A DNA stretch of 64,000 bases from Pseudomonas sp. SCB32. Lineage in GTDB: Bacteria; Pseudomonadota; Gammaproteobacteria; Pseudomonadales; Pseudomonadaceae. The number at the start of each line of letters is the position of its first letter. Position 1 is the first letter of the stretch. The stretch is from NCBI RefSeq assembly GCF_009189165.1, contig NZ_CP045118.1, forward strand, positions 2,728,001 through 2,792,000, in the 5' to 3' direction. Position numbers and translations under genes: made by a program. Shown here piece by piece: positions 1 to 8,518 of the stretch. Under the pieces are notes generated by a model. It did no database searches, was not told where the DNA came from, and was given only the letters and a program-made list of their open reading frames with translations.

Positions 1-753
1 AACGCGACTATCGTCCTCGAGCTGGCTGGGCATCGCATCCTGGTCGACCCGATGCTGGCGCCCAAGGGCGCGCTGCCGCCGCTGCGGGTATTGGCCGCGC
101 GGCAGAGAAACCCGCTGGTCGAGCTGCCGGAGGAGGCCGAGCAGGCCCTTGAGGCGGTGACCCACTGCCTGATCACCCACTGCCAGAAGGGGCACTTCGA
201 TCACCTGGACCGGGCAGGCGTGCGCTGGCTGAGGGAGCGGGGGATTCCCGTGATCTGCACGCCTCGCGACGCGCCGTACCTGGCCCAGCGCGGGCTGAAC
301 GTCCAGCCGTTGCCGGATGATCACGAGCAGCCGTGCTCATTTCTCGGTGGTTGGATTCGCACAGTCCGCTGTACCCATGGCGAGGGCTTCGTCGGCAGGC
401 TGATGGACCACGGCGTCGGCTACCTGATAGAGATGCCCGGCGAACCCAGCCTGTACCTGGCGGGAGACACGTTGCTGAGCTCTACCGTCCGCGACTTCGT
501 GGTGCGGCACCAGCCAGGGGTCTGCGTCATCCCGGCCGGCGGTGCCCGCTTCGACATCGGCGCCGACATCATCATGGGCGTGGATGAGGTACTGGAGTTC
601 ATGCACCTCAGTCAGGGGACGGTGATTGCGAACCACCTGGAAGCCATCAGCCATTGCCCCGTTACCCGCGATGAACTGGCGACTGCCGCGATGCAGGCCG
701 GTTTTGCCTCACGCTTGCTGGTTCCCGGCGACGGGCAGACGCTGAGTCTGTAG
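1..753 (+). CDS. MBL-fold metal-dependent hydrolase, 5' partial
   Basis: The reading frame is open from base 1, so the true start lies before the window; 250 codons remain. The fragment opens with a beta-strand pair ending LVDPMLAPKG, typical of UlaG-like metallo-beta-lactamase-fold hydrolases. The metal site is visible as H-x4-HFDH (His60, His65, Asp67, His68 of the fragment), with a later LAGDT Asp and a C-terminal NHLEAISHCP His region. The family hydrolyses esters, lactones or phosphodiesters through a dinuclear metal centre; the substrate here is unknown. It is convergent with the regulator at 761-1393, only 7 bp away, so the two are probably not functionally coupled. Confidence 0.85.
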   Translation, partial: NATIVLELAGHRILVDPMLAPKGALPPLRVLAARQRNPLVELPEEAEQALEAVTHCLITHCQKGHFDHLDRAGVRWLRERGIPVICTPRDAPYLAQRGLNVQPLPDDHEQPCSFLGGWIRTVRCTHGEGFVGRLMDHGVGYLIEMPGEPSLYLAGDTLLSSTVRDFVVRHQPGVCVIPAGGARFDIGADIIMGVDEVLEFMHLSQGTVIANHLEAISHCPVTRDELATAAMQAGFASRLLVPGDGQTLSL

Positions 754-760
754 CCGGGCG

Positions 761-1393
761 TCAGCAGCCTGAGTCGTCTTCCGCCTGTTTCTTCAGGTGG
801 AAGCGGCAGACCTGTCCGCCACGGTGCATGCATTCCAGGTGTTCCACCGGGTGCCCGCCGAGGGTGCCGATCAGCGCCAGGTCGAGTTCGCAGACTTCGG
901 GGTAGAGGTCGGCCAGGTGATGGAACACGCAGTTGTGCGCGACGATCTCCAGCTCGCCGGAGCTGCGGGCGATGATCTGCGCTTCGTAGCCCGTGGCATT
1001 CAGGTGCTCGCTGATACGCGCCTCCGGCACCGGTTCGGACTCCAGTTCGGCCGCCAGGCGGGTGCCGAGCTTGCGCATCATCTGCAGCAGGGCGTCATGC
1101 CCGATGAGCTGGGCGATCTCGCCGATCAGCAGGTCGCCGAGCAGTTGGTACTGGCGAGGGAACAGCTCCCGGCCTTGGGCCGTCAGCAGATACAGCTGCT
1201 CAGGACGGCGCCCGGTCGGACGGGTGGGGCCGCGCACCACCAGGGCGTCGCGCTCCAGCGCCGCCAGGTGCTGGCGCACGGCGGTGCGGGTGACCGCCAG
1301 CTGTTCGGCCAACTCGTCGATGCTCATGCCGCCCGCCTGGTAGAGCAGGGCGGCGAGCAGGTCTTGCTGGGTGCGGCCCATTCCTTGAAGCAT
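761..1393 (-). CDS. SufR-like winged-helix regulator with four conserved-type cysteines
   Basis: 210 residues. A winged HTH occupies about residues 8-70 (TRTAVRQHLAALERDALV recognition region followed by a wing rich in Arg/Pro). The C-terminal half carries Cys155, Cys168, Cys188 and Cys196; the CX12C spacing matches the first ligand pair of SufR, the Fe-S-sensing repressor, so a cluster-binding redox sensor is the likely reading. ATG is preceded by GAGGT at good spacing. The gene starts 13 bp after the stop of the exported helical protein at 1407-2042, so the two form an operon. It is shorter and less cysteine-dense than true SufR, and no suf genes are nearby, so the target is probably different. 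Confidence 0.8.
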   Translation of the reverse strand: MLQGMGRTQQDLLAALLYQAGGMSIDELAEQLAVTRTAVRQHLAALERDALVVRGPTRPTGRRPEQLYLLTAQGRELFPRQYQLLGDLLIGEIAQLIGHDALLQMMRKLGTRLAAELESEPVPEARISEHLNATGYEAQIIARSSGELEIVAHNCVFHHLADLYPEVCELDLALIGTLGGHPVEHLECMHRGGQVCRFHLKKQAEDDSGC

Positions 1394-1406
1394 TCGCGTA
1401 CCTCAC

Positions 1407-2042
1407 TCAGAACTTGTCCGGGAACTGCTTGACCAGGGCGCCGTTCAACGCGTCGGCGAGCATCAGGATGTGATGCCGCATGGCTTCCCAGGTCTTGGCT
1501 TCGCCAACGTAGTCGTGGGCGCCGAGCTGGTCGATCTGCGCGATGTGCTGGGCGCCATGGGTGCTGAGCATGGCCACCAGGTCCTTCTCGGGCAAGTTGG
1601 GGTTGGCCGAGGCAAGGAACTTGGCGATGGCGCCGGCATTGCTGGTGAGGTCTGCAATGGCGGCTTTGCGCCCGGCGGCGTCCTTGGCGACGCTGGCGTC
1701 ACTGTAGTGCTTCACGGCCATCCAGTGACCGGCCAGCAGCTTGAGCAACTGGTCGGCAGCGGGTTGGCCGTAGAGCGGCGCGATGGCGTTGGCAATGCTC
1801 GTGGCGTTGGCCACCACCTGGTCGGCGGCCACCTTGGCCTGGGCCTTGTCGCCGTTCTGGTTGGCCTGCACATAGTCGCGAATCCAGAAGATATGTTCCT
1901 GCCACAGGTCGCGCAGGGCCAGGCGGTTGTCCAGGGCGGCGGCGGAGGCTGTTGGGGCGCTGGTGCTGGCGTAGCTGGCGGCGAAGGTCGGGGCGCAGAG
2001 CAGGGCGGTGAGGACGAAGAGTATCGATGATCCGATTTTCAT
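1407..2042 (-). CDS. exported helical-bundle protein of unknown function
   Basis: 211 residues from the ATG at 2042, chosen because GAGG lies 9 nt upstream; an ATG 11 codons earlier lacks such a site. Residues 1-21 are a Sec signal peptide ending in Ala-x-Ala style. The mature part is all-helical and recalls a widespread small family with an N-terminal LRDLWxEH motif, a central YGQPAADQL segment and a C-terminal KQFPDKF tail; family members occur in soil bacteria and have no firm function. Several His residues (EHIFW, HWMAVKH, HGAQHI, RHHI) face the same predicted bundle and could bind metal or heme, which is inference. It is the first gene of the pair with the SufR-like regulator. Confidence 0.75.
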   Translation of the reverse strand: MKIGSSILFVLTALLCAPTFAASYASTSAPTASAAALDNRLALRDLWQEHIFWIRDYVQANQNGDKAQAKVAADQVVANATSIANAIAPLYGQPAADQLLKLLAGHWMAVKHYSDASVAKDAAGRKAAIADLTSNAGAIAKFLASANPNLPEKDLVAMLSTHGAQHIAQIDQLGAHDYVGEAKTWEAMRHHILMLADALNGALVKQFPDKF

Positions 2043-2264
2043 GACGGTAGCCTCTGAGGGGCGGAGATACTGCAAAATCTATTTAGGCATATAAAAATGC
2101 CGTAATTGGTTTATCCGACAAAAGGCTTGTCCTTGGGCGTAATGCTGCTCTGCCGCGACGCCCTGACGGGGTCGTGGCGTTTTTTGTAGCAGGATTGGCT
2201 TTTCGTAGGAGAGACGGGGGCGCCTGGCCCTTGTCCGCGAAAAAGCAAAACCGCCTGCCGGCGG

Positions 2265-2288
2265 ATCGCGGAGCAGCTCCGCTCCTAT
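2265..2288 (-). repeat. REP-like palindrome
   Basis: Read on the minus strand this is ATAGGAGCGGAGCTGCTCCG followed by CGAT, an imperfect palindrome with the TAGGAGCGGA and CCGCGAT ends typical of Pseudomonas repetitive extragenic palindromes. A second copy lies at 2895-2919. Confidence 0.55.
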
Positions 2289-2894
2289 ATTGTTTTTGGG
2301 TGATACCCCTTCGGGCCAGCGCAAGCGCTGTTCGCGATGAAGCCGCGTCCCGCGTTCGCGGGGATGACGCTGAGGAATGCGAATCCAACTCCCGTAACTC
2401 CCGCGAACGCGGGAGCCCAAAAGACAGTTGCTTCTACGGGAGCAGAACCAGTTCGGCGCAGGCCCCCCAGCTTTTGTCTTGCTCGTGAGGATTTCCGGAG
2501 AAGTGTCCGCGCGCGCCGAACCGCCCCTTCAGGAGGCCGAGCGGAATCGCAGTTTCAGGGGTTGAGCGGCATGGATGCCGCGAGAGCGTCGTTGGGCCAG
2601 GGATGGCCCGTCGACGCGTGCCCCTGAAACTTCGATGGAGCGAAGCGAAGTAACAGCCGAAGGCTGGCCCGAAGGGTGAGCGCAGTGAATCACCCCGGCG
2701 AAGCCGGGGGCCGGATGCAGGGGCAGGACCTTTGGTTACTTTTTGTGGGGCGGCCATCCGCAGTTTGAGAAAGTAACTCGCCCGAGGGGGCGAAATAAAA
2801 TCTCCCAGCACACGCCGAAGCGGCGCAGAAACACCCAAGCCCAGAAACGGCGGATGACGCTTGAAGCGTTATGCGCCCTACGGAAAGCAAAAGC

Positions 2895-2919
2895 ATCGCG
2901 GTCGGAGTCCGCTCCTACA
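2895..2919 (-). repeat. REP-like palindrome
   Basis: Minus-strand reading begins TGTAGGAGCGGACTCCGACC and ends CGCGAT, matching the copy at 2265-2288 at both ends. It sits in the same spacer and in the same orientation. Confidence 0.55.
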
Positions 2920-3063
2920 GAGTCAAGAGCTCTTCCCCTGCGCGCGGAGCGGCGTTTCACGTCAAGTGAACAGCATTACGCCCTTGAACGGGCCTGGGCT
3001 GTTCTTGAATGCACGAAGGGGCGATATCGTCGCCCCTTCGCGGTCAGCAGGTCAGCGCCGCGA

Positions 3064-4257
3064 CTACTCGGGCTGGAACGGCAGGCGCGCGGGCACGCCC
3101 CAGAACCGGCCGTGGCGCACGATGGCCCGCTCCTGCGGGACGGCGGCCACGGCTGCCGCCGCGTTGGGCGCCTTGATGACGACGAAGCTGGCTTCATTGC
3201 CCACCTTCAGCCCGTAGTCGGCCTTGCCGATCACGCCGGCGGCGGCTTCGGTGGCCATGTCCAGGGCGACCCGCAGGTCCTCGTCGGTGTAGAAGCCGGA
3301 GCGGTAGCCCACCAGCATTGCGCGCTGCAGCATGTCGCCGTTGCCGTACGGCCACCAGGCGTCCTGGATGTTGTCATTGCCGGTAAACACCCGCACGCCG
3401 CCTTTGCGCAGGCGCAGCACGGGCGGGAAGTTACAGTCGCCCGGCGCGTTGGTCATGATCGACACGCCGGCAACGGCCAGTACTTCGGCGATGCGGTCGA
3501 GCTCGGCGGCCGAGATGTCGCCCAGGCCATAGGCATGACTGACCGCGACACGCCCTTGCAAGCCGAGGGCGCGGCTGCGCGCGGCGATGCGTTCGAGCTG
3601 GGCGGTGCAGATCTCGCCCGGTTCGTGCAGGTGGATGTCGAGCTTGACGCCATGCTTGTCGGCAATGCCGAAGACGATGTCGAGCTGCTCGTCGGCGGCG
3701 CCATCGAGGGTCGTCGGATCGATGCCGCCGACCACCTCCACGCCCTCGCGTGCGGCGGCTTCGAGCACTTCGGCGGTGCCGGGGCAGGACACCACGCCGG
3801 CCTGCGGGAAGGCCACCAGCTCGATATCCATCAGGCCCTTCCACTTCTCGCGGGCTTCCATGATCGCGTGCAGGTTGGTCAGCCCGGTGGTGGCGTCCAC
3901 GTCGACGTGGCAGCGCATGGCGATGGTGCCGAACGAGGCGGCCTGGCGGATCAGCGCATCGGCGCGGCCGACGATGGGCGGTGCAGTGGCCAGCTCGCGC
4001 TTCTCGATGGCCAGGCGCTCGCGCAAGCTGTCGGTGTGCTGGTGCGGGCGCCAACGGTCGCCGACGAAGCTCTTGTCCAGGTGGATGTGGCCGTCGACGA
4101 AGCCCGGCAGGACCAGGTGGCCCTGCAGGTCGATGACCTCGGCGTGCGGCAGAGCAGGGCGGTCCTGGCCGATCTGGGCGATGCGCCCGTCCTTCACGGC
4201 GATGTTCAGCGGCAGGCCGTCGGCGTCGATGGCATTGATGAATAGGCGGTCGTTCAT
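3064..4257 (-). CDS. cytosine-deaminase-like amidohydrolase
   Basis: 397 residues from the ATG at 4257, which has AGGG 9 nt upstream; a longer in-frame start would add a basic, non-homologous tail. Metal-dependent amidohydrolase superfamily TIM barrel: HIHLDKS (His57, His59), a CHVDVDA strand, DIHLHEPGE, SHAYGLGD, and TGNDNIQDAWWPYGNGDML near the C-terminus, which lines up with the GxDxxxDPWxPxGxxxML Asp loop of cytosine deaminase. It likely deaminates a pyrimidine- or triazine-like ring (cytosine, isocytosine or a relative) in the cytoplasm. It is divergent from the MFS transporter at 4753 across an AT-rich region, which suggests an uptake/deamination pair. The exact substrate cannot be read from sequence. 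Confidence 0.8.
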   Translation of the reverse strand: MNDRLFINAIDADGLPLNIAVKDGRIAQIGQDRPALPHAEVIDLQGHLVLPGFVDGHIHLDKSFVGDRWRPHQHTDSLRERLAIEKRELATAPPIVGRADALIRQAASFGTIAMRCHVDVDATTGLTNLHAIMEAREKWKGLMDIELVAFPQAGVVSCPGTAEVLEAAAREGVEVVGGIDPTTLDGAADEQLDIVFGIADKHGVKLDIHLHEPGEICTAQLERIAARSRALGLQGRVAVSHAYGLGDISAAELDRIAEVLAVAGVSIMTNAPGDCNFPPVLRLRKGGVRVFTGNDNIQDAWWPYGNGDMLQRAMLVGYRSGFYTDEDLRVALDMATEAAAGVIGKADYGLKVGNEASFVVIKAPNAAAAVAAVPQERAIVRHGRFWGVPARLPFQPE

Positions 4258-4752
4258 GGCAGGCCCTTTGCGGCGGGGCACGGCTTGAAGCCGGGCTCGG
4301 GATGGCGGCGTGCGGCCCCGCAAGTGAAAGCGGCGCACACGATAGGAGAGGCTCCCGATCATTAACAAATTAAATATGAAAATCCTTTTGATCCATTTCA
4401 AGAATGCTTGGAGTGTTGCGATCAGCACCCTTGGCGACGGTACAAACTATTAAGAATCAAACTGGACGTGATTCGTATATTTAACTTTCAACTGCATTAC
4501 CCCTGAACCTAGGATGCGCCGCGAGAAGGGGCTGGGCTCACCCGGCCAGGCCACTTCTGTCGTCGGACGGCTCTGGGACCTGCCTTGCGGAAGGTTCCGG
4601 CGGATCGTCCAGAAAATAAAAACAAGTTCTGCGCACAGGGCAGCCCTGGCGGCGGGAAGCTGCATGCGCTCGTGAGGCGCGTCCGAGCAGGACGGCGCAC
4701 ACGATCGAGGTGGGCGAGCCCCCGTGCCGGAACAGAGCGTCAGGGTCCCCGT
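4258..4752. promoter_or_regulatory. AT-rich divergent promoter region with inverted repeat
   Basis: 495 bp separate the divergent amidohydrolase and MFS genes. The segment 4340-4500 is clearly AT-rich against its neighbours, as expected for paired promoters. It contains GAATCA (4454-4459) and TGATTC (4469-4474) in inverted orientation with a 9-nt spacer, a plausible operator half-site pair. The stretch 4500-4740 is GC-rich with no gene I can support. Confidence 0.4.
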
Positions 4753-5913
4753 ATGAACAAGAATTCCAAGCTACTGCGTGCCTCCCTCATCTTTATCGCC
4801 TGTACGTCGTTCATCGTCTGCGGCGTCCAACCCATCTTCATGGGCCTGCTCACCGAGCGGCTGGGCCTGTCCTTCGACCAGCAGGGCTGGGTCGTCTCGA
4901 TCGAAATGGTGGGGATGACGCTCGGCACGCTGATCTGCCCGGCCCTGATGAAGCGCTACAGCGGGCGCAGCCTGTGCCTGTACGTCGGCCTGCTGTGCGT
5001 GGCCTTCAGCCTGGCCACCGCCTGGGTCGGCAGCAACGCCCTGCTGCTGCTCGTGCGCCTGCTCGCCGGCACCGCGGCGGGGCTGATCTATTCCTACGCC
5101 GTCTCCAGCCTCGGTCGCCTGCCCGACCAGGACCGCTCCTTCGGCCTGATGCTGCTGTTGCAGACCCCGGAGTACACCTTCTTCTCCGCCGCACTGCCGC
5201 TGCTCGCCGCCCAGAGTGGTAGCGTCATCGCCCTTTGCTCGGTCGCCGGCTGGTACCTGCTGATCTGCCTGGCCGCCCTGGTGCTGCCGCGCGTTGCCGT
5301 GCGCTCCGGCGTGCCGGCCGAGCAGATGGCCAGCGACGGCGGTTCCGCCCGCACCGGGCGCAATGCGCTGGTCGGGATGCTGTTCATGCAGATCGCCATC
5401 TATTGCGTCTGGGGCTTCGTCGACCAGCTCGCCCGTGACCAGGGCATCTCGGCGGTGGATATCGGCTGGGCCTTCGGCCTCGCCAACATCGCCGGTCTGC
5501 CGGGCGCCGGCCTGCCCAGCCTGCTGGGTGCCCGCGTCAACCGCCAGGCGATGATCACCCTGGGCCTGGTGTCCATCTTCGTCGCGATCGGCATGCTTAC
5601 CGGCCACACCGATACGCCCACCAAGCTATTCGCCGCGCTGTTCCTGCTCACCTTCGGCTGGGTGCTGGCGCTGTCCTACTACATGGCCCTGATCACCACC
5701 AACGATCCGCGCGGCAACCTCACTCCGCTGGTCAGCGTGATCCTGATGGCCGCGGCGGCCTTCACCCCGGCGCTGATCGCCCTGCTGGTGGAAGGCTCCA
5801 ACCACCAGCTGATCTTCCTGCTGGGCAGCGGCGCGCTGGCCATCGCCTTCGCCGTCACCTGCATGAGCGGCCTGGTCCGGCGCGGGAACCTGCAGCAGCC
5901 GGTTTCGGGCTGA
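4753..5913 (+). CDS. MFS transporter
   Basis: 386 residues with about 12 hydrophobic helices (first from residue 8, ACTSFIVCGVQPIFMGLLTERLG). ATG at 4753 is preceded by CAGGG; an upstream extension would be hydrophilic and Arg-rich. The major-facilitator pattern is present, with a short basic loop MKRYSGR between helices 2 and 3 and a break near residue 195 (RSGVPAEQMASDGG). It sits in the inner membrane and probably imports the substrate of the divergent amidohydrolase or a related compound (inference from position). A hairpin at 5955-5977 follows it. Confidence 0.75.
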   Translation: MNKNSKLLRASLIFIACTSFIVCGVQPIFMGLLTERLGLSFDQQGWVVSIEMVGMTLGTLICPALMKRYSGRSLCLYVGLLCVAFSLATAWVGSNALLLLVRLLAGTAAGLIYSYAVSSLGRLPDQDRSFGLMLLLQTPEYTFFSAALPLLAAQSGSVIALCSVAGWYLLICLAALVLPRVAVRSGVPAEQMASDGGSARTGRNALVGMLFMQIAIYCVWGFVDQLARDQGISAVDIGWAFGLANIAGLPGAGLPSLLGARVNRQAMITLGLVSIFVAIGMLTGHTDTPTKLFAALFLLTFGWVLALSYYMALITTNDPRGNLTPLVSVILMAAAAFTPALIALLVEGSNHQLIFLLGSGALAIAFAVTCMSGLVRRGNLQQPVSG

Positions 5914-5954
5914 GCGTCAGACTGACGTTTCGGGCCTTCTACGCAAGGCCGGGG

Positions 5955-5977
5955 AGGGGACAGGCGACTGTCCCCTT
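5955..5977 (+). terminator. probable terminator after MFS gene
   Basis: Inverted repeat AGGGGACA (5955-5962) and TGTCCCCT (5969-5976) with a 6-nt loop, 42 bp after the stop codon. The T-tract is poor, so termination strength is uncertain. Confidence 0.5.
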
Positions 5978-6018
5978 CGTCGTTTCTGCGCTGCCGGATT
6001 CCCTGAGTTTGCCCTTAA

Positions 6019-6038
6019 AATGCAAGTTAACTTGCATT
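6019..6038. promoter_or_regulatory. 20-bp perfect palindrome, candidate operator
   Basis: AATGCAAGTTAACTTGCATT is a perfect 20-bp dyad lying 55 bp before the ATG of the RpiR-type regulator and just upstream of a TTGACA-like hexamer at 6040-6045 (TTGACA). RpiR/HexR proteins bind palindromes of about this length, so autoregulation is the simplest reading (inference). Confidence 0.55.
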
Positions 6039-6093
6039 GTTTGACAATATGACAGAAATCCACCATTGTTCCTTCCACCTCGAAGGAGCACCC

Positions 6094-6969
6094 ATGGACA
6101 GTTCGATCAAGCAGCGCCTGAAGGACAACCTGACCGCCAAGGCTGCGTCGTCCCGCGCCATCGCCCATTACATGCTGGCGAACCTGACCGAGCTGCCGTT
6201 CGAGACTTCCGCCTCCATCGCCGACAAACTGGGCGTCAGCGAGTCCACCGTGGGCCGTTTCTGCCGTTCCCTGGGCTACGCCCATTTCAAGGCCCTGAAG
6301 GCCGACCTCAAGGATGACCTGGGCGACAGCCCCTGGCTGATCGGCGACCGCCTGGAGGAGTTCCGCCGGCAGGGCGACGAGGCCCCGCTGGCCGCCTCGA
6401 AGAGCCTGGAGCTGGAAATGGCGGCCCTGGTGCGGGTCTACGAGTATTCGCGCACCGAGCAATGGCAAGCGCTGTGCGAGCGCCTGGCGAGCCGCACCTG
6501 GCTGTTCGCCGCGGGATTCCAGACCGAGCGCGGCATCGCCATGTCCTTCGTCCACCTGATGCAGTACCTGCGCGAAGGGGTGCGCCTGGTGGACGGCGCC
6601 GCCGGCAACTTCAGTGACGTGCTGCTCAGCGACCCGTCCCAGAGCGCCTTGCTGGTCTTCGACACCCGGCGCTATTCGCGCCACGCGATGCTGCTCTGCC
6701 AGCGGGCCACCGAGGCCGGCATCCCGGTCACGCTGATCACCGATGAATTCTGCGACTGGGCCGAGCCCTACGTGAGCGAGGTGTTCCGGGTGCCCACGGA
6801 GCTGAACCTGTTCTGGAGCTCCGACGCGCCGATGCTGTCCCTGGTCAACCTGCTGGTCAACGACGTGTTCAAGCGCATGGGGCCGGACGTGGAGAAACGC
6901 CTGGAATCCATCGCCGAACTGCACAACGAGTTCGTCGGCTACACCACCCCCTTCAACCCATCCCGATAA
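6094..6969 (+). CDS. MurR/RpiR family transcriptional regulator
   Basis: 291 residues; ATG with GAAGGAG 6 nt upstream. The N-terminal RpiR-type HTH (about residues 5-80) contains SIADKLGVSESTVGRFCRSLGY. A C-terminal SIS sugar-isomerase fold spans about 125-265 (SRTWLFAAGFQTERGIA, then LLVFDTRRYSRHAMLLCQRATEAGIPVTLITDE). SIS domains usually sense phosphosugars, but in this family some members pair with amino acid or amine catabolic genes. The genes downstream in the same direction are a DadA-like oxidase and an amino acid permease, which suggests it controls amino acid use. The dyad at 6019-6038 is a candidate operator. Confidence 0.85.
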   Translation: MDSSIKQRLKDNLTAKAASSRAIAHYMLANLTELPFETSASIADKLGVSESTVGRFCRSLGYAHFKALKADLKDDLGDSPWLIGDRLEEFRRQGDEAPLAASKSLELEMAALVRVYEYSRTEQWQALCERLASRTWLFAAGFQTERGIAMSFVHLMQYLREGVRLVDGAAGNFSDVLLSDPSQSALLVFDTRRYSRHAMLLCQRATEAGIPVTLITDEFCDWAEPYVSEVFRVPTELNLFWSSDAPMLSLVNLLVNDVFKRMGPDVEKRLESIAELHNEFVGYTTPFNPSR

Positions 6970-6988
6970 CGGATACGCGGGAGTACCC

Positions 6989-7021
6989 ATGAAGCACTTC
7001 GGTATCTGGCGCGTCGGCTGA
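6989..7021 (+). CDS. possible 10-residue leader peptide
   Basis: ATG at 6989 opens MKHFGIWRVG and stops at 7019-7021, with a GGGAG ribosome site 6 nt upstream. About 50 bp later comes a run of 11 T (7072-7082) before the DadA-like gene. It could be a leader peptide, the remnant of a lost gene, or chance; the good ribosome site is the only direct support. Confidence 0.25.
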   Translation: MKHFGIWRVG

Positions 7022-7209
7022 CAGCGCCTCGGGCATCACGCCAGCCTGGCCGGTTCAGGTATTCCAACTGATTTTTTTTTTTCTGCGCCGGGACAGCTCC
7101 TGCGGGCCGGCCTGCGCGCGCCACAACAATCTGCATGCCCACGGGCAGGCGCGGACAGGGCGGAGCGTTGCCCATCGCGCGGAGCCCGGGCCGAACACGA
7201 GGAAGGTTC

Positions 7210-8448
7210 ATGGATTGCGATGTCATTGTGCTGGGAGCCGGAATCGTCGGCGTGTGTACGGCGCTCCATCTGCAGGAGCGCGGTCGCAGCGTCTGCCTGG
7301 TGGACCGGGCGGCGCCGGGAACGGGCACCAGCCACGGCAATGCCGGGTTGATCGAGCGCTCCAGCGTGGTGCCCTACGCCTTTCCGCGCGATCCCCTGGC
7401 GCTGCTGCGCTATGGCCTGAACCGCGAGCCGGACGTGCGCTACAACCCGCTGTTCCTGCCGAAGATCGCCGGCTGGCTGCTCAGTTACTGGCGCAATTCC
7501 TCGCCGCGCCGGCTGCAGGAGGCGGCCCGCGACATGCTGCCCCTGGTGGAGCGCAGCGTGGAGGAGCATGACCGCCTGGTGGCCGAGGCCCAACTGGAGT
7601 CGCTGATCCGCTCGCGCGGCTGGCTGGACCTGTACCGCACCCCCGAAGCGCTGGCGCGGGCAGTCTCCGAGGCCGCCGCGCTGGAGCGCTTCGGGCTGCG
7701 TTCCAGCGTGCTGGACCGGGCGGAGCTGGAGCGGCAGCAACCTGCGCTGGGCAGCGCCCCCATTGGCGGCATTCACTGGCACGACCCGAAGACGGTCCGC
7801 GACCCCGGCGCGCTGGTGCGCGGTTATGCGGCGTTGTTTGTCAATCGTGGCGGGGTGCTGCTGCGTGGCGATGCCGACAGCCTGAGCAGCAGAGGGAGCC
7901 TGTGGCAGGTCGGCAGCAGCGACGGCGATGTGGTCGCCACCGACCTGGTGGTGGCCCTGGGCGCCGACTCCGCCGAGCTGTGCCGCCGCCTGGGCTACCG
8001 CATCCCGCTGGCGGTCAAGCGCGGCTACCACATGCACTACGCCGCCAAGGACGCCGAGCTGCAGCACACCCTGTGCGACAGCCAGCGTGGCTATGTACTC
8101 GCGCCGATGAGCCGGGGTATTCGCCTCACTACCGGCATCGAGTTCGCCGACCCCGCAGCCGGGCCGAACGAGATCCAGCTGCGCCGGGTGGAAAAGCTCG
8201 CCCAGGAAATCTTCCCCCTCGGCCGTCGCCTCGACGCCGAACCCTGGCTGGGCCGCCGGCCCTGCCTGCCGGACATGCGTCCGGTGATAGGCCCCGCGCC
8301 ACGTCATCCGGGGCTCTGGTTCAACTTCGGCCACGCGCACCACGGACTGACGCTGGGACCCGTCACCGGACGCCTGCTGGCCGAGATCATGTGTGGAGAG
8401 CCCACGTTCACGTCCCCCGAACCCTTCGCCGCACAGCGCTTCGCCTGA
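7210..8448 (+). CDS. DadA-like FAD-dependent D-amino acid dehydrogenase/oxidase
   Basis: 412 residues from the ATG at 7210, preceded by AGGAAGG. The Rossmann FAD motif LGAGIVG lies at residues 7-13, with the ribose-binding acidic residue in VCLVDR about 20 residues on. TSHGNAG follows, as in DadA (ATSFANAG). The C-terminal block HPGLWFNFGHAHHGLTLGPVTGRLLAE is the second FAD-contact motif of this DAO family. It probably oxidises an amino acid or amine to the imine and passes electrons to the respiratory chain at the inner membrane. The permease at 8652 follows in the same direction, giving an uptake/oxidation pair. Homologues usually run 410-435 residues, so it is full length. Confidence 0.82.
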   Translation: MDCDVIVLGAGIVGVCTALHLQERGRSVCLVDRAAPGTGTSHGNAGLIERSSVVPYAFPRDPLALLRYGLNREPDVRYNPLFLPKIAGWLLSYWRNSSPRRLQEAARDMLPLVERSVEEHDRLVAEAQLESLIRSRGWLDLYRTPEALARAVSEAAALERFGLRSSVLDRAELERQQPALGSAPIGGIHWHDPKTVRDPGALVRGYAALFVNRGGVLLRGDADSLSSRGSLWQVGSSDGDVVATDLVVALGADSAELCRRLGYRIPLAVKRGYHMHYAAKDAELQHTLCDSQRGYVLAPMSRGIRLTTGIEFADPAAGPNEIQLRRVEKLAQEIFPLGRRLDAEPWLGRRPCLPDMRPVIGPAPRHPGLWFNFGHAHHGLTLGPVTGRLLAEIMCGEPTFTSPEPFAAQRFA

Positions 8449-8518
8449 AGCGCGTCGTGCGGCACCCCAGGCGATTCGCCAAAAACCACTGCCGATACGC
8501 AATAAAGAGGACAACAAG

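Larger units (their letters stand above)
2043..3063. repeat. repeat-rich intergenic spacer, no credible gene
   Basis: About 1 kb between two minus-strand genes. It holds two REP-like palindromes (2265-2288 and 2895-2919, core TAGGAGCGGA...CCGCGAT read on the minus strand), a pair of CCCGCGTTCGCGGG / CCCGCGAACGCGGG hairpins near 2348 and 2400, a CCCCGGCGAAGCCGGGG hairpin near 2695, and GGTTACTTTT / GAAAGTAACT in inverted orientation around 2730-2780. Blocks of this kind recur between genes in Pseudomonas genomes. Open frames crossing it lack ribosome sites and protein-like composition. Confidence 0.6.

Noticed and set aside
2695..2711. CCCCGGCGAAGCCGGGG hairpin as a terminator
   Set aside because: No gene ends nearby in the right orientation and no T-tract follows; treated as part of the repeat spacer.
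2743..4245. 500-codon plus-strand frame opposite the amidohydrolase
   Set aside because: Antisense shadow of a well-supported gene in GC-rich DNA; low-complexity Val/Gly/His content and no ribosome site.
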